Source: Arachidicoccus sp. BS20 (GTDB lineage Bacteria; Bacteroidota; Bacteroidia; Chitinophagales; Chitinophagaceae). Taken from it: a DNA stretch of 64,000 nucleotides. Below, in pieces: positions 54,601 to 61,736 of the stretch; position 1 is the first letter of the stretch, and the number at the start of each line of letters is the position of its first letter. The DNA lies in contig NZ_CP015971.1 of the NCBI RefSeq assembly GCF_001659705.1, forward strand, positions 992,001 through 1,056,000, written 5' to 3'. The position numbers were made by a program, and so were the translations under genes. Below the pieces are notes generated by a model that searched no databases, was not told the DNA's origin, and was given only the letters and a program-made list of their open reading frames with translations.

Positions 54601-55182
54601 ATGGAAACGTTCAATGAGCCGCAAGTAATAGTCAGCGTTCAAAACAGAATTTACGAAATTCGGGGAGAACGTGTATTACTCGACTTTGATTTGGCTGCTT
54701 TATACGAAACAGAAACAAGAATATTTAATCAAGCTGTTAAGAGAAATATAAAGCGCTTCCCAAAAGATTTTATGTTTCAGCTTACGAAAGAAGAATGGAA
54801 TAACTTGAGGTTTCAATTTGAAACCTCAAGTTTACAAATTATTGATAATGAGGAGAATGTAAACAACCGGTCACAAATTGTGACCACATCCCGACAACAC
54901 GGCGGAAGCAGGTATCTTCCTTACGCATTTACCGAGCAAGGTGTTGCTATGTTGAGCGGCGTTTTGAACAGCGATAAAGCTATCAATATGAACATTGCGA
55001 TTATGCGGGCGTTTGTGGAAACAAGAAAAATTTTGTTGCAGCAAAATGATTTGAAAGAACAGTTGAAAGAATTAAAAGAACGAGTCGGAAATCACGATAC
55101 ACAGCTTAACCAAATTTACGATGCGCTCGAAAATTTATTGGATGAAACGAAGTTCCATTCGACCAAAAAAATCGCTGCGTAG
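54601..55182 (+). CDS. ORF6N (KilA-related) DNA-binding domain protein
   Basis: A 193-residue protein of the ORF6N family found on phages and mobile elements. The N-terminal domain shows VLLDFDLAALYETETRIFNQAVKRN and FPKDFMFQLTKEEW, cited as about residues 21-66. YLPYAFTEQGVAMLSGVL and IMRAFVETRK follow, and a coiled coil forms the C terminus. Between them is a doubled motif (LRFQFETSS and NRSQIVTTS), and each copy is encoded by a DNA palindrome (54802-54832, 54869-54885). It lies 24 bp after ilvD and probably shares its transcript. Confidence 0.88.
   Translation: METFNEPQVIVSVQNRIYEIRGERVLLDFDLAALYETETRIFNQAVKRNIKRFPKDFMFQLTKEEWNNLRFQFETSSLQIIDNEENVNNRSQIVTTSRQHGGSRYLPYAFTEQGVAMLSGVLNSDKAINMNIAIMRAFVETRKILLQQNDLKEQLKELKERVGNHDTQLNQIYDALENLLDETKFHSTKKIAA
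54802..54885. repeat. Two palindromes inside the ORF6N gene
   Basis: AACTTGAGGTTTCAA at 54802-54816 and TTGAAACCTCAAGTT at 54818-54832 form a perfect 15-bp inverted repeat around one base. GGTCACAA at 54869-54876 and TTGTGACC at 54878-54885 form a second. Both are coding. Confidence 0.85.
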
Positions 55183-55291
55183 CAGCAAACGAAAAAATAT
55201 ACGAATGAAAAAGCTGCGCAACGCAAATGGAACGAAAGAGAAAGAATAGGATTTAAGAAATGAATATGGTTTGAAAATGAAAAAATAAATT

Positions 55292-56080
55292 ATGGCAGAA
55301 GAAGAAAAAATTATTCACCACGCAAAAGAAGCCGTTCACGCGCTGACGAACAAGAATAAAAAATGGAAAGAAAAAATACAAGATTTTCTGTTGGAAATTG
55401 TCATCATAATTATTGCCGTGAGCATTACGCTTTGGTTTCATAACTGGAATGATAAAAGACATGACAGACAACAGGAAAAAGAATTTTTGAGTGGGGTGAG
55501 AGAAGATTTGATGAAAGATACAAGCATTTTAATGGGTTATAATATTCGTGATTTCCAATCTACGATTGATTTTTACGATAGTGTTTATTTACAAATAATG
55601 GAAAATAAAATTGATGCTAAATACATAGACAGTCATCAAGGAGCGCTAACTAATAGAGCGGATTTTTTGTATGATGATTCCCGCTTTCAAAGTTTTAAAT
55701 CTTCGGGAAGTCTCAAGCTGATAGAAAATCAAAAATTATTAGATGATATCACTTATTTATATACAATCGAATTTCCTACACAAAAAGAAAATGACCAAAT
55801 TATTTATAACAAACGTCAAGATGATTACGATAAATATATTGGTTCAAAAGTGAAAATTGCTCTTTATCTCGATACAAACGGGAAATACACAGCTTATCAG
55901 CCTGTTTCAAAAGTATTCGGCAATCCAGAAGTTCAGTACCAAATAAGAAAGTATGTAAATCTTTTTGATGAAAGAAAAGAAGAAAAATTAAGAACAGTTG
56001 AAGAAACAACAAATGTCATTAAAGAAATAAACAAAGAACTCAAAGACCGTTTTGATTACGACGTTTCAAACAAAAAATAA
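55292..56080 (+). CDS. Single-pass membrane protein, DUF6090-like
   Basis: A 262-residue protein with a basic N terminus (KNKKWKEKIQDF), one membrane helix (LLEIVIIIIAVSITLWF, about 32-48), then HNWNDKRHDRQQEKEFLSGVREDL and a helical soluble domain. The helix followed by NW-D-R and EFL..DL is typical of the DUF6090 group of Bacteroidota. Function is unknown. It sits between the ORF6N gene and ilvB, with 26 bp to ilvB. Confidence 0.7.
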   Translation: MAEEEKIIHHAKEAVHALTNKNKKWKEKIQDFLLEIVIIIIAVSITLWFHNWNDKRHDRQQEKEFLSGVREDLMKDTSILMGYNIRDFQSTIDFYDSVYLQIMENKIDAKYIDSHQGALTNRADFLYDDSRFQSFKSSGSLKLIENQKLLDDITYLYTIEFPTQKENDQIIYNKRQDDYDKYIGSKVKIALYLDTNGKYTAYQPVSKVFGNPEVQYQIRKYVNLFDERKEEKLRTVEETTNVIKEINKELKDRFDYDVSNKK

Positions 56081-56106
56081 ATTCATCATTTAATAAAATA
56101 TCAGAA

Positions 56107-57849
56107 ATGGAAACACTTACAATAAAAAAGGAAACCGCCGCAAACTCGCAGCCTGCCAGCGTTTCTCTCACGGGAAGCCAAGCTGTTCTTGAAGCATTCA
56201 TTGCCGAAGGCGTAAAAACTGTTTTCGGTTATCCCGGCGGCGCCATCATGCCGATATACGATGCGTTGTACGATTACAACGATAAGCTGGAACACATTCT
56301 CGTTCGCCACGAACAGGGCGGAATCCACGCTGCGCAAGGTTTTGCGCGCGCATCGGGAAAAGTAGGCGTTGTGTTTGCAACAAGCGGTCCCGGTGCTACG
56401 AATCTTGTAACAGGTCTTGCCGATGCGATGATTGACAGCACGCCGTTGGTTTGTGTAACAGGGCAAGTATTCGCGCATTTGCTCGGAACAGACGCATTTC
56501 AGGAAACAGACGTTGTGAACATTACAACGCCAGTTACCAAGTGGAATTATCAGGTTACGGAAGCGTCCGAAATTCCAAGTGTTCTCGCAAAAGCTTTCTA
56601 CATCGCGCGTTCGGGTCGTCCGGGGCCTGTGTTGGTGGATATTACAAAGAATGCGCAGGTAGAAAAATTTGACTACAAAGGTTACACGCCTTGCAATCAT
56701 ATCCGCAGCTATCGCCCGAAACCTAAAGTGCGCAAGCAATACGTTGAAGAAGCGGCAAAGCTCATCAACGAAGCGAAGAAACCTTTTGTGCTGTTCGGGC
56801 AAGGCATTATTTTAGGCAGCGCCGAAAAAGAATTTCAAACGTTCATTGAAAAAGGCGGATTGCCTGCAGCTTTCACTATTATGGGCGAAAGTGCTATTCC
56901 ATCCATGCATCCGTTGAATGTAGGAATGTTGGGAATGCACGGCAATTATGCACCGAATGTTTTGACCAATGAATGCGATGTGTTGATTGCGATTGGTATG
57001 CGTTTCGACGATAGAGTTACAGGACGTTTGGACAAATATGCGAAGCAGGCAAAAATTATCCATCTCGATATTGACCCTGCGGAAATTGACAAAAATGTGA
57101 AAACGACTGTTCCCGTTTGGGGCGATTGTAAAGAAACTTTGCCTTTGCTCACGGAGTTAATCAACAAAACGGAACACAAGGAATGGCTGCAACATTTCCG
57201 CGATTTGGAGCAGGAAGAAATGAAACAGGTTATTCACGATGAACTAAATCCTTCAACAGAAATTTTATCTATGGGCGAAGTGATTAAAGTGTTGAACGAA
57301 CTGACGAATGAAGATGCAATTATTGTTACAGACGTTGGGCAGCATCAAATGGTTGCGTGTCGTTATGCGAAGTTTAAAAATTCGCGCAGCAACATTACTT
57401 CGGGCGGCTTGGGAACGATGGGTTTTGGTTTGCCTGCGGCAATCGGCGCGAAATACGGCGCCCCCGACAGAACAGTGGTTGCCATCATCGGCGACGGCGG
57501 TTTTCAGATGACGATACAGGAATTGGGAACGATTATGCAATTCGGCGCTGATGTGAAAATTTTGATTTTGAATAATCAGTTTCTCGGCATGGTTCGCCAA
57601 TGGCAGGAATTGTTTAACGACAGGAGATATTCTTTTGTGAACATTACTTCGCCCGATTATGTTCAAGTTGCAAAAGGTTACGGCATCGCAGGAAAACGCA
57701 TTGACAAACGCGAAGATTTGGAAAGTTCTTTAAAAGAAATGTTGGAATACAATGGCTCTTACCTTTTAGAAGTAATGGTTGGCAAAGAAAACAATGTATT
57801 CCCGATGGTTCCGCAAGGTTGCAGCGTGAGTGAGATAAGATTGAAGTAA
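56107..57849 (+). CDS. ilvB: Acetolactate synthase, large (catalytic) subunit
   Basis: Thiamine-diphosphate and FAD enzyme making acetolactate or acetohydroxybutyrate, the first common step of Ile and Val synthesis. It has 580 residues. The catalytic Glu lies in RHEQGGIHAAQGFARASG (about residues 62-79), DPAEIDKNVK is in the FAD domain, and the TPP-binding motif runs from GDGGFQMTIQEL to ILNNQFLGMVRQWQ. Its regulatory subunit ilvN follows after 106 bp of AT-rich DNA. Confidence 0.96.
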   Translation: METLTIKKETAANSQPASVSLTGSQAVLEAFIAEGVKTVFGYPGGAIMPIYDALYDYNDKLEHILVRHEQGGIHAAQGFARASGKVGVVFATSGPGATNLVTGLADAMIDSTPLVCVTGQVFAHLLGTDAFQETDVVNITTPVTKWNYQVTEASEIPSVLAKAFYIARSGRPGPVLVDITKNAQVEKFDYKGYTPCNHIRSYRPKPKVRKQYVEEAAKLINEAKKPFVLFGQGIILGSAEKEFQTFIEKGGLPAAFTIMGESAIPSMHPLNVGMLGMHGNYAPNVLTNECDVLIAIGMRFDDRVTGRLDKYAKQAKIIHLDIDPAEIDKNVKTTVPVWGDCKETLPLLTELINKTEHKEWLQHFRDLEQEEMKQVIHDELNPSTEILSMGEVIKVLNELTNEDAIIVTDVGQHQMVACRYAKFKNSRSNITSGGLGTMGFGLPAAIGAKYGAPDRTVVAIIGDGGFQMTIQELGTIMQFGADVKILILNNQFLGMVRQWQELFNDRRYSFVNITSPDYVQVAKGYGIAGKRIDKREDLESSLKEMLEYNGSYLLEVMVGKENNVFPMVPQGCSVSEIRLK

Positions 57850-57955
57850 TCATCTGAACGGGGATTTATAAGATTTAATTGATTACAGGATGATATAAAA
57901 AACAGCCATTTCATTAAATCATAAATCACAATTCATAAATCATAAATTATTAAAA

Positions 57956-58549
57956 ATGCACACTAAAGAAGAATATACTTTAAGCGTTTTCACGGAAAAC
58001 CAAATCGGTTTGCTCAACCGCATCGCCATTATGTTTTCGCGCAGAAAAATCAATGTCGAAAGCCTCAATGTTTCGCCTACGGAAATCGAAGGCATTTCGC
58101 GTTTCACTATCGTCATCAACGAAGTGGAAGACGTGGTGCGCAAACTCAGTCGGCAAATCGAAAAGCAAGTCGAAGTGTTGAAAGCATATTACAACACCAA
58201 TGAAGAAGTCGTTTGGCAGGAACTCGCTTTGTACAAAGTGCCGACAAGCGTTATCTCCGAAAAGGCAAAGGTGGAGCGGCTTTTGCGCGAATTTGGCGCA
58301 CAGGCTGTTGTTATTCGTAATGATTACACGGTGTTTGAAACAGTAGGTCATCGCGAAGAAATAGACGGTTTGCTCGAAGCGCTTGCGCCTTACGGATTGA
58401 TAGAATTTGTCCGCAGTGCGCGCGTAGCCATCATTAAAGACAGTGAAGGTTTTCACGAAAAACTGAAAGAATTTGAAGAGCATGAACCATCGGAAGCTGT
58501 GATTGAAAATGAATTTTTGGATAAGCAAAGCGAAGTGTTCACGATGTAA
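57956..58549 (+). CDS. ilvN: Acetolactate synthase, small (regulatory) subunit
   Basis: A 197-residue regulatory partner of IlvB, which in the family mediates valine feedback inhibition. The N-terminal ACT domain is seen as YTLSVFTENQIGLLNRIAIMF and INVESLNVSPTEI, cited by positions about 6-50. A second ACT-like half follows with VERLLREFGAQAVVIRND and LLEALAPYGLIEFVRSARVA. It is longer than the E. coli IlvH type (about 163) because of a C-terminal tail. The AATCATAAATCATAAATTAT tract is shared with the leuD upstream region. Confidence 0.94.
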   Translation: MHTKEEYTLSVFTENQIGLLNRIAIMFSRRKINVESLNVSPTEIEGISRFTIVINEVEDVVRKLSRQIEKQVEVLKAYYNTNEEVVWQELALYKVPTSVISEKAKVERLLREFGAQAVVIRNDYTVFETVGHREEIDGLLEALAPYGLIEFVRSARVAIIKDSEGFHEKLKEFEEHEPSEAVIENEFLDKQSEVFTM

Positions 58550-58575
58550 TTCCTCATAACTTAAAGTTATCGAAA

Positions 58576-59046
58576 ATGCAATATTCCATAAAGTACATTA
58601 AGAAAACGAGGGAATTATTTCTGAATCTTATCAATGAATTGAGTATTGAGCAACTCAATAAAATTCCTGAAGGTTTCAACAATAATATCATCTGGAACTT
58701 TGGTCATATCGTTGTAGGCACGCAACTTTTAGCGTATGTGCGTACAGGCGTGAAGCCTGATTTGAATGTTCAATTCAGAGAAAAATTTCAAAGCGGCTCA
58801 AAGCCCGAAAGCTTTATTTCACAGGAAGAAATTAATATGCTGAAAGAGCAATTGATTTCGACCATTAGTCAGATTGAAGAAGATGAAAAGAACCATGTTT
58901 TTGCAAACATGATTCCTTGTTCCACTAATACTTATGGTTATGAAATGAAAACTTTTGACGAAGTATTGACCTGTATTCAGTCGCACGAATCTTTGCATTA
59001 TGGTTATGCAAGAGCACAGAAAAAATTATTAGCCCCCAACCCCTAA
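58576..59046 (+). CDS. DinB-superfamily (four-helix, metal-binding) protein
   Basis: A 156-residue DinB_2-like four-helix bundle. Metal-ligand candidates are the His of WNFGHIVVG (about residue 48) and the two His of SHESLHYGYA near the C terminus. Relatives include thiol-transferases and damage-inducible proteins of unknown activity. The last residues (LAPNP) and the stop codon fall inside a GC-rich palindromic repeat, so the natural C terminus may have been replaced. It lies between ilvN and ilvC with no clear link to the pathway. Confidence 0.85.
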   Translation: MQYSIKYIKKTRELFLNLINELSIEQLNKIPEGFNNNIIWNFGHIVVGTQLLAYVRTGVKPDLNVQFREKFQSGSKPESFISQEEINMLKEQLISTISQIEEDEKNHVFANMIPCSTNTYGYEMKTFDEVLTCIQSHESLHYGYARAQKKLLAPNP

Positions 59047-59111
59047 AGGGGAGCTATTTTTTTGATAAATAAATCAATTATTTTAAAATACCCCCTTCAG
59101 GGGATGGGGGC
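59032..59111. repeat. Inverted pair of GC-rich repeats between dinB-like gene and ilvC
   Basis: GCCCCCAACCCCTAAAGGGG at 59032-59051 and CCCCCTTCAGGGGATGGGGG at 59091-59110 are inverted copies around 39 nt. The layout matches 46761-46850. A single arm occurs at 61626-61650. Confidence 0.75.
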
Positions 59112-59124
59112 AAAATCTAAACAA

Positions 59125-60171
59125 ATGGCAAAATTAAATTTCGGCGGTATTGAAGAAAACGTAGTAACACGCGAAGAATTTCCGCTTGCAAAAGCGCAGG
59201 AAATATTGAAAAACGAAACCGTAGCGGTTATCGGTTACGGCGTTCAGGGACCGGGACAAGCGTTGAACCAAAGAGATAATGGCATCAACGTAATTGTTGG
59301 TCAGCGCAAAAATTCAAAGACTTGGGACAAGGCAATTGCCGACGGATTTGTTGAAGGCGAAACTTTGTTCGAAATAGAAGAAGCATTGGAAAAAGGCACA
59401 ATCATTTGCTACCTGTTGAGCGATGCTGCGCAAATCGAATTGTGGCCTACCGTGAAAAAACATTTGACTGCAGGCAAGGCTTTGTATTTTTCTCACGGTT
59501 TCGGCATTACGTTCAACGAGCAAACCGGCATCATTCCGCCGGCGGATGTGGATGTATTCTTGGTTGCGCCAAAAGGTTCGGGAACTTCTTTGCGCAGAAT
59601 GTTTTTGCAAGGTCGCGGTCTGAACAGCTCTTTCGCAATTTACCAGGATGCAACGGGCAAAGCCTGGGACAGAGTGATTGCTTTGGGCATCGCAGTAGGC
59701 AGCGGATATTTGTTTGAAACAGATTTCAAGAAAGAAGTGTTCAGCGATTTGACAGGCGAACGCGGCACATTGATGGGCGCTATTCAAGGCATCTTTGCTG
59801 CGCAATATCAGGTGCTGCGCGATAAAGGTCATACGCCTTCCGAAGCGTTCAACGAAACAGTGGAAGAATTGACGCAATCGTTGATGCCGTTGGTTGCCGA
59901 AAACGGTATGGACTGGATGTATGCGAATTGCTCTACCACCGCACAGCGTGGCGCTTTAGACTGGTGGAAGAAATTCCGCGATGCAACATTGCCTGTGTTT
60001 AACGAATTATACGAAAGCGTTGCAACAGGCAAAGAATCCCAACGTTCTATCGACAGCAACTCGCAGCCCGATTACCGCGAAAAGCTGAACGAAGAACTGA
60101 AAGAATTGCGTGAAAGCGAATTGTGGCAAGCAGGGAAAACGGTAAGAAGTTTGAGACCGGAGAATAATTAA
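59125..60171 (+). CDS. ilvC: Ketol-acid reductoisomerase (NADP+)
   Basis: Second enzyme of Ile/Val synthesis: isomerises and reduces acetolactate to dihydroxyisovalerate. It has 348 residues from the ATG at 59125; an in-frame start at 59062 would translate repeat DNA. The Rossmann motif is VIGYGVQGPGQALNQRDNG with the NADPH-phosphate loop VGQRKNSKTWDKA. The catalytic domain shows LVAPKGSGTSLRRMF, DLTGERGTLMGAIQG, the Glu-rich NETVEELTQSL and NCSTTAQRGALDWW. A degraded second copy of the 3' end follows at 60252. Confidence 0.96.
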   Translation: MAKLNFGGIEENVVTREEFPLAKAQEILKNETVAVIGYGVQGPGQALNQRDNGINVIVGQRKNSKTWDKAIADGFVEGETLFEIEEALEKGTIICYLLSDAAQIELWPTVKKHLTAGKALYFSHGFGITFNEQTGIIPPADVDVFLVAPKGSGTSLRRMFLQGRGLNSSFAIYQDATGKAWDRVIALGIAVGSGYLFETDFKKEVFSDLTGERGTLMGAIQGIFAAQYQVLRDKGHTPSEAFNETVEELTQSLMPLVAENGMDWMYANCSTTAQRGALDWWKKFRDATLPVFNELYESVATGKESQRSIDSNSQPDYREKLNEELKELRESELWQAGKTVRSLRPENN

Positions 60172-60194
60172 TTTGAAAGATTAAAAAACTGCCG

Positions 60195-60245
60195 TGGCGC
60201 GTGTCCGCACGCGTCACTTTTTTGGTTCGTGGGGACACGAACCAA
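60195..60245. terminator. Hairpin cluster after ilvC
   Basis: TGGCGCGTG (60195-60203) and CACGCGTCA (60208-60216) form a stem with one mismatch followed by CTTTTTT, a likely ilvC terminator. A second perfect hairpin, TTGGTTCGTG/CACGAACCAA (60222-60231 and 60236-60245, loop GGGA), follows at once and abuts the ilvC remnant. The arms look like a dispersed repeat and the pattern returns at 60417-60444. Confidence 0.65.
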
Positions 60246-60251
60246 GGCTTA

Positions 60252-60389
60252 GAATCGCAACGTTCTATTGACAGCAATTCGCAACCTGATTACCGCGAAA
60301 AACTGAACGAAGAACTGAAAGAATTGCGTGAAAGCGAATTGTGGCAGGCAGGCAAAACTGTTAGAAGTTTAAGACCGGAGAATAATTAA
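60252..60389 (+). pseudogene. ilvC: Remnant of a second ilvC copy (3' end only)
   Basis: These 45 codons plus stop encode ESQRSIDSNSQPDYRE through VRSLRPENN, identical in protein to 60034-60171 of the intact ilvC. At DNA level I count 11 differences, every one a silent third-position change (for example TCC/TCG, ATC/ATT, CCC/CCT, ACG/ACT). The rest of the gene is missing: the copy begins abruptly after a hairpin repeat. Similarity continues a little past the stop (AATTAATTTGA). It is not expected to yield a working enzyme. Confidence 0.93.
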
Positions 60390-60416
60390 TTTGAGAAATT
60401 AGATAATCATAATTTG

Positions 60417-60447
60417 ATATGGCGCGTGTGGACACGCGCCATATTTC
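60417..60447. terminator. Palindrome/terminator between ilvC remnant and the XRE gene
   Basis: ATATGGCGCGTGT and ACACGCGCCATAT, separated by GG, form a perfect 13-bp stem followed by TTT. It lies between convergent units. Its arms share GGCGCGTGT with the hairpin at 60195. Confidence 0.7.
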
Positions 60448-60469
60448 AAAGATTTATTGTAGCAAGAAA

Positions 60470-60718
60470 TTATTTCTTTTTCTTAACAACAAAATCAAAC
60501 TTAAACAATTCGTTGGGTTTTACATCCAATGCTTTCGCCAAAATATAAACCGTAGAAATTGTAGTGTTGGTAACGCCGCGTTCGATTTTTGCTATCTGCG
60601 AATATTCAATATCTGCTTCAAAAGCCAATTCCATCATCGTCATTTTCTTTTCATTTCGGATCTTCCGAAGATTTTCGCCGAAGGCTTTACAATAGTCAAT
60701 ATTGCGTGTTTTATTCAC
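60470..60718 (-). CDS. Small XRE-family helix-turn-helix regulator
   Basis: An 82-residue Cro/C1-type DNA-binding protein. The HTH shows FGENLRKIRNEKKMTMMELA, cited as about residues 12-31, and EYSQIAKIERGVTNTTISTVYILAKALDV, ending in a Lys-rich tail. The only plausible start is the GTG at 60718, since the open frame further upstream reads repeat-like DNA and begins with TTG. Three direct repeats of CATAAAA[AG]C lie just upstream (60732-60766) and may be its operator. It is divergent from the 2H phosphoesterase gene. Confidence 0.85.
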   Translation of the reverse strand: MNKTRNIDYCKAFGENLRKIRNEKKMTMMELAFEADIEYSQIAKIERGVTNTTISTVYILAKALDVKPNELFKFDFVVKKKK

Positions 60719-60731
60719 GTAAGCAAAATGG

Positions 60732-60766
60732 CATAAAAACCATAAAAACAATGTGTCATAAAAGCC
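60732..60766. promoter_or_regulatory. Three direct repeats upstream of the XRE gene
   Basis: CATAAAAAC at 60732-60740 and 60741-60749, then CATAAAAGC at 60758-60766. They lie 14-48 nt before the GTG start and could be autoregulatory sites. Confidence 0.4.
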
Positions 60767-60784
60767 ATAATTATTATAATTGCT

Positions 60785-60792
60785 TATCTTTG
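60785..60792 (+). promoter_or_regulatory. -7 box facing an orphan 12-codon frame
   Basis: TATCTTTG, 16 nt before an ATG at 60809 whose frame (MMKISKQAFRIF) ends at 60847. The promoter is orphaned: no gene follows until 61019. It could mark a lost gene or a small leader. Confidence 0.35.
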
Positions 60793-60892
60793 ACCCGGAT
60801 TGTTTTTTATGATGAAGATTTCCAAACAGGCATTTAGAATTTTCTAAGGAAAGTTTGTATATGAAAATATTTATAAACAACCAACAACACCC

Positions 60893-60953
60893 TTGCTATG
60901 CGCCGCATTCTCGTGGCGCATTTTTATTCTGTCGCCTCTTGGCGATTTAAAAT
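60893..60953. repeat. Half copy of the four-hairpin element
   Basis: TTGCTATGCG, then a TGCGCC/GGCGCA hairpin, ATTTTTATT, and the TCGCC/GGCGA hairpin. In the opposite orientation it matches the right half of 47533-47650. Confidence 0.6.
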
Positions 60954-60978
60954 TCTCTTTATAAAAACAATTTTGATT

Positions 60979-61017
60979 ACTAAATATTTTAGTTATACAT
61001 TTACTAAAATATTTAGT
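60979..61017. promoter_or_regulatory. Inverted repeat around a -7 box before the 2H phosphoesterase
   Basis: ACTAAATATTTTAGT (60979-60993) and ACTAAAATATTTAGT (61003-61017) are perfect inverted copies with 9 nt between them. The -7-like TACATTTA (60996-61003) fills the gap, 15 nt before the ATG at 61019. It looks like an operator that would block the promoter when bound. Confidence 0.6.
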
Positions 61018-61018
61018 T

Positions 61019-61675
61019 ATGAAATTATTAAACAATCTCTCTGTTAATCTTGTTCCATATACATATTTATTGATTTTGCACCCCGATGAATCGGTTCGGG
61101 AAAAAATTCTGGAACAGAAAAAACTGTTTGCCGAAAAGCTGGAATGCCCGTCGTGCCTGCATTCCAAGCCACATATTACTTTGCTAAAATTTACGCAGTA
61201 CAATTCGCTTGAAACGCGGATTGTGAAAAGAATTTCCAATTTTGCGCAAACAATTTCACCTTTCAGCATCAGTTTAAACGGTTTCGGCAGCTTTCCGTCG
61301 CACACCATTTATTTTAATGTACAGACCAAAAACGAAATTATTAGTTTGGTAAAAAACCTGCGCGAATTGCATTTGCCTTTAAAAATGGACAAAGACAACA
61401 AGCCGCATTTTATCACTGAACCGCACATTACTTTGGCGCGAAAACTTTTGCCTTATCAATACGAAAAAGGCTGGTTGGAATGGAGCAACCAAAACTTCAC
61501 AGCCAGGTTTCCGGCAAGTGAAATGATTCTGTTGAAACGAAGAAATATTACGAGTAATTTTCAATTGGTAAAAACATTTTCATTCGCAGGAAAGAAAGAA
61601 CAAGTGCAGCAAGGTTCATTATTCAGCCCCCTCAATCCCCCGAAAGGGGAATTTTTGAACCACAAAAATGACTAA
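61019..61675 (+). CDS. 2H phosphoesterase / 2'-5' RNA ligase-like protein
   Basis: A 218-residue 2H phosphoesterase. The paired HxT motifs are PHITLLKF (H52) and PHITLARK (H136), each at the end of a beta strand, which is the family active site acting on 2',3'-cyclic or 2'-5' phosphodiesters. The C-terminal 20 residues (through SPLNPPKGEFLNHKND) are translated from a GC-rich dispersed repeat and probably do not belong to the fold. The start abuts an inverted repeat, so expression may be under specific control. Confidence 0.88.
   Translation: MKLLNNLSVNLVPYTYLLILHPDESVREKILEQKKLFAEKLECPSCLHSKPHITLLKFTQYNSLETRIVKRISNFAQTISPFSISLNGFGSFPSHTIYFNVQTKNEIISLVKNLRELHLPLKMDKDNKPHFITEPHITLARKLLPYQYEKGWLEWSNQNFTARFPASEMILLKRRNITSNFQLVKTFSFAGKKEQVQQGSLFSPLNPPKGEFLNHKND
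61626..61650. repeat. Single arm of the GC-rich repeat, within a coding end
   Basis: GCCCCCTCAATCCCC followed by CGAAAGGGG resembles one arm of the pairs at 46761-46850 and 59032-59111. It encodes PLNPPKGEF in the 2H protein. Confidence 0.65.
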
Positions 61676-61736
61676 TTGACTAATGACTTCATGACCAATA
61701 AACGGATAACAAATAACTGATAACCGACAACAAAAA

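Noticed and set aside
60719-60880. N-terminal extension of the XRE regulator to a TTG at 60880
   Set aside because: The extra 54 residues are low-complexity, cover the operator-like repeats and start with TTG. The GTG at 60718 gives a standard small regulator.
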